Assembly (NCBI GenBank): GCA_964393115.1
Contig: CAYMST010000226.1
Location: forward strand, 1-7,783
Reading direction: 5' to 3'
Length of the DNA stretch: 7,783 nt
From: CAYMST01 sp964393115
Lineage (GTDB): Bacteria > Bacteroidota > Bacteroidia > Cytophagales > Cyclobacteriaceae
In this document: positions 6,901-7,783 of the stretch, in pieces
Layout of the letters: each line of letters opens with the position of its first letter
Position numbering within the stretch: position 1 is the first letter of the stretch
Notes under the pieces: model-generated
Database searches by the model: none
Told to the model about the DNA's origin: nothing
What the model saw: only the letters and a program-made list of their open reading frames with translations
Made by a program: the position numbers and the translations under genes

Positions 6901-7627
6901 AGAAAAAGGTTGCAATAGTGATCGTGAAATGGCTTATATGTTATGGATGGCGGGCTTTGATGTCAAAGATGTCCATATGACCGATCTGATTTCCGGTCGC
7001 GAAGACTTATCTGACATCAAGATGATTGTATTTGTTGGTGGTTTCTCCAACTCCGATGTACTTGGCTCCGCCAAAGGATGGGCGGGTGCATTTTTGTATA
7101 ATGAAAAGGCAAAAGCAGCACTTGACGCCTTCTACGCGCGCCCTGACACGATTAGTTTAGGTGTATGTAATGGCTGTCAACTTATGATGGAATTGGGTCT
7201 TGTATTCCCAGAAATGGGCACTGAGCACCCAAGAATGCAACATAATGACTCTGGAAAGTTTGAGTGTACCTTCTCGACGGTAGAGATTCCAAAAAACAAT
7301 TCTATAATGCTAAAAGGCTTAGCGGGCACATCCCTTGGTATCTGGTCGGCACATGGTGAAGGAAAATTTGATCTGGCAGGTATTGATATCGATGATCAGG
7401 TTGTAGCCAAATACTCATATGCACAATACCCAGCAAATCCTAATGGCTCACAGGATGGCATTGCGGCTTTGACATCGAAAGATGGAAGGCACTTAGCCAT
7501 GATGCCACATTTGGAGCGTGCCATGTTCCCTTGGAATTGGCCACATTATGAGCGTCAAGGAGATCAAATAACACCATGGATTGAGGCTTTTATCGCGGCA
7601 AAGGCTTGGGTTGAGTCGCATACTTAA
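3947..7627 (+). CDS. purL: Phosphoribosylformylglycinamidine synthase, single-chain PurL
   Basis: This 1226-residue cytosolic enzyme converts FGAR, glutamine and ATP to FGAM, glutamate, ADP and phosphate in step four of de novo purine synthesis. Domains in order: the N-terminal PurS-like part (about 1-110), a linker, a first AIRS-like synthetase half with the signature VNSEHCRHKIF (161-171), KAETHNFP (243-250) and GSGGEIRDR (262-270), a second AIRS-like half (about 610-930, with IPTGKDSLSM at 715-724 and LAGHDISSGG at 821-830), and a class I glutaminase from about 980. In the glutaminase Cys1074 (GVCNG) is the nucleophile, with His1188 and Glu1190 (PHLERAMFPW) completing the triad. All key residues are present, so it should be active without separate PurQ and PurS. 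It is somewhat shorter than the E. coli enzyme (1295). MITFFQSDLCFYAV is a family-like start. It appears monocistronic, followed by a tRNA gene with its own promoter. Confidence 0.98.
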   Translation: MITFFQSDLCFYAVQSDKPLSSMDTEKLNWLFGGAQKLDSSDKSGVYIGPRKEMITPWSTNAVEITANMGIEGISRIEQFFEANQSTEFDPMLKRKYSGLEEDIFAIDVQPEPIKYIEDIAEYNQQEGLALSAEEIDYLSDVSEQLGRKLTDSEVFGFSQVNSEHCRHKIFNGTFIIDGQEKEKTLFKMIKETSQEHPNKIVSAYKDNVAFIEGPTVQQFSPKDHSKPDYFEVKDFESVISLKAETHNFPTTVEPFNGAATGSGGEIRDRMAGGQGSFPMAGTAVYMTSYPRTSSSRKWENGMEERDWLYQTPLEILIKASNGASDYGNKFGQPLICGSVLTFEHQEGDKKYGFDKVIMMAGGIGSGKKAHSKKQAVQKGDKVVILGGDNYRIGMGGGADSSVDTGEFENAMELNAVQRSNPEMQKRVANAIRALSEMDENLIVSNHDHGAGGHLNCLSELLEETGGVIKVDQLPLGDPTLSEKEIIGNESQERMGLVIKEKDLDLAKSISERERAPFFEVGEATGDQKFVFEGKNGKNPIDWGLSHMFGSSPKTILNDKTSSASFEGFAYDTTQVESYLDQVLQLEAVACKDWLTNKVDRCVTGKVAKQQTTGTIQLPLNNVSVMAIDFKSQKGIATSLGSNPVAALIDEAAGSRLAIAESLTNLIWAPLTYGLEGVSLSANWMWPAKNDGENARLYNAVEAAGKFAIDLGVNIPTGKDSLSMTQKYKDGEKVYAPGTVIISAVGEVSDINKIVEPNVRYVEGSKLIYIDLSLSPKQLGGSALAQVVNKLGNHTADIADPMYFVKAFESIQKLVAEGLLLAGHDISSGGLITTLLEMNFPNEKGGMKIDLSALVEKDFLKALFSENCGAVVQCKNFEDVADELSSNGIRWYPIGEITNTRFLEIRNESNLITLDIDQKRDLWYQSSYQLDQHQSTPIKAKERFDNYKKQPVRYAFPKSFKGQLADYSIDLNRTEATGIKAAIIREKGCNSDREMAYMLWMAGFDVKDVHMTDLISGREDLSDIKMIVFVGGFSNSDVLGSAKGWAGAFLYNEKAKAALDAFYARPDTISLGVCNGCQLMMELGLVFPEMGTEHPRMQHNDSGKFECTFSTVEIPKNNSIMLKGLAGTSLGIWSAHGEGKFDLAGIDIDDQVVAKYSYAQYPANPNGSQDGIAALTSKDGRHLAMMPHLERAMFPWNWPHYERQGDQITPWIEAFIAAKAWVESHT

Positions 7628-7646
7628 TACTTTTTTATAAAATAAA

Positions 7647-7678
7647 TTTGGCATAAAAGCTGAAGAATGCTAATTTTG
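7647..7678 (+). promoter_or_regulatory. Candidate promoter for tRNA-Gln
   Basis: TTTG at 7647-7650, a 20-nt spacer, and TAATTTTG at 7671-7678 match the Bacteroidota promoter consensus fully. Initiation near 7683 would give a 5' leader of about 46 nt, to be removed by RNase P. It starts only 20 nt after the purL stop codon, so the tRNA does not depend on purL transcription. Confidence 0.65.
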
Positions 7679-7728
7679 TGCTTCCAAATTCGAAGCTGGT
7701 CATGTGACAAGCATGTTTTTGGAAATTT

Positions 7729-7783
7729 TGTCCGATGGTGTAACTGGCAACACGTCTGATTTTGGTTCAGAAGAGTCTAGGTT
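7729..7783 (+). tRNA. tRNA-Gln (anticodon TTG), 3' part cut by the window edge
   Basis: The first 55 nt of a tRNA fold cleanly. The 5' acceptor strand is TGTCCGA (7729-7735), followed by TG. The D arm is GTGT/ACAC (7738-7741 and 7750-7753) with the loop AACTGGCA carrying the conserved GG. The anticodon stem TCTGA/TCAGA (7755-7759 and 7767-7771) is perfectly paired around the seven-base loop TTTTGGT, so positions 34-36 are TTG (7762-7764), reading CAA glutamine codons, and CAG by wobble. The variable loop is AGAGT and the T stem begins CTAGG, with TT of the T loop at the window end. The rest of the T arm and the 3' acceptor strand, expected to contain TCGGACA, lie outside. T at position 1 is common in bacterial tRNA-Gln. 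Confidence 0.93.

Noticed and set aside
7631..7636. T-run after purL as an intrinsic terminator
   Set aside because: No G/C-containing stem precedes it, and the neighbouring TTTTTTATAAAA pairing is too weak.

Overview
This is an ordinary housekeeping stretch of a Bacteroidota chromosome, probably from the Cytophagales or a close relative. Three things point there. Candidate promoters of the Bacteroidota type (TTG/TTTG, a spacer of about 19-24 nt, then TAnnTTTG) lie just upstream of most genes. No gene has a clear Shine-Dalgarno site; starts are preceded by A/T-rich sequence. PurL is a single chain with its own glutaminase domain, and one gene belongs to a small membrane-protein family that I associate with Bacteroidota. 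The lineage call is inference. I see no mobile element, CRISPR array, defence system or secondary-metabolite cluster.

Layout. At 37-336 (-) is an IscA/HesB-like iron-sulfur protein without the C-terminal Cys-x-Cys. Divergent from it, 471-992 (+) encodes a small one-helix membrane protein (probably DUF7935) and 1056-1481 (+) a YkvA-like DUF1232 membrane protein, likely one operon. The second gene meets the end of a NOL1/NOP2/Sun RNA cytosine-C5 methyltransferase (1470-2840, -) tail to tail with a 12-bp overlap. Divergent from the methyltransferase is an alpha/beta hydrolase (2945-3700, +). After a 246-nt gap comes purL (3947-7627, +), the fourth step of de novo purine synthesis. In that gap I see only the purL promoter near its 3' end and a weak hairpin. 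The window closes with the first 55 nt of a tRNA-Gln (anticodon TTG) behind its own promoter.

The genes do not form a pathway; they are small independent units, mostly one promoter per gene. The most useful signals are in the gaps. A near-ideal promoter sits only 4 nt before the hydrolase ATG, implying a leaderless mRNA. A promoter inside the longest methyltransferase frame favours the shorter GTG start. A six-codon upstream ORF overlaps the purL start as ATGA. The purL and tRNA-Gln promoters share a 20-nt core differing only by three C/T changes.
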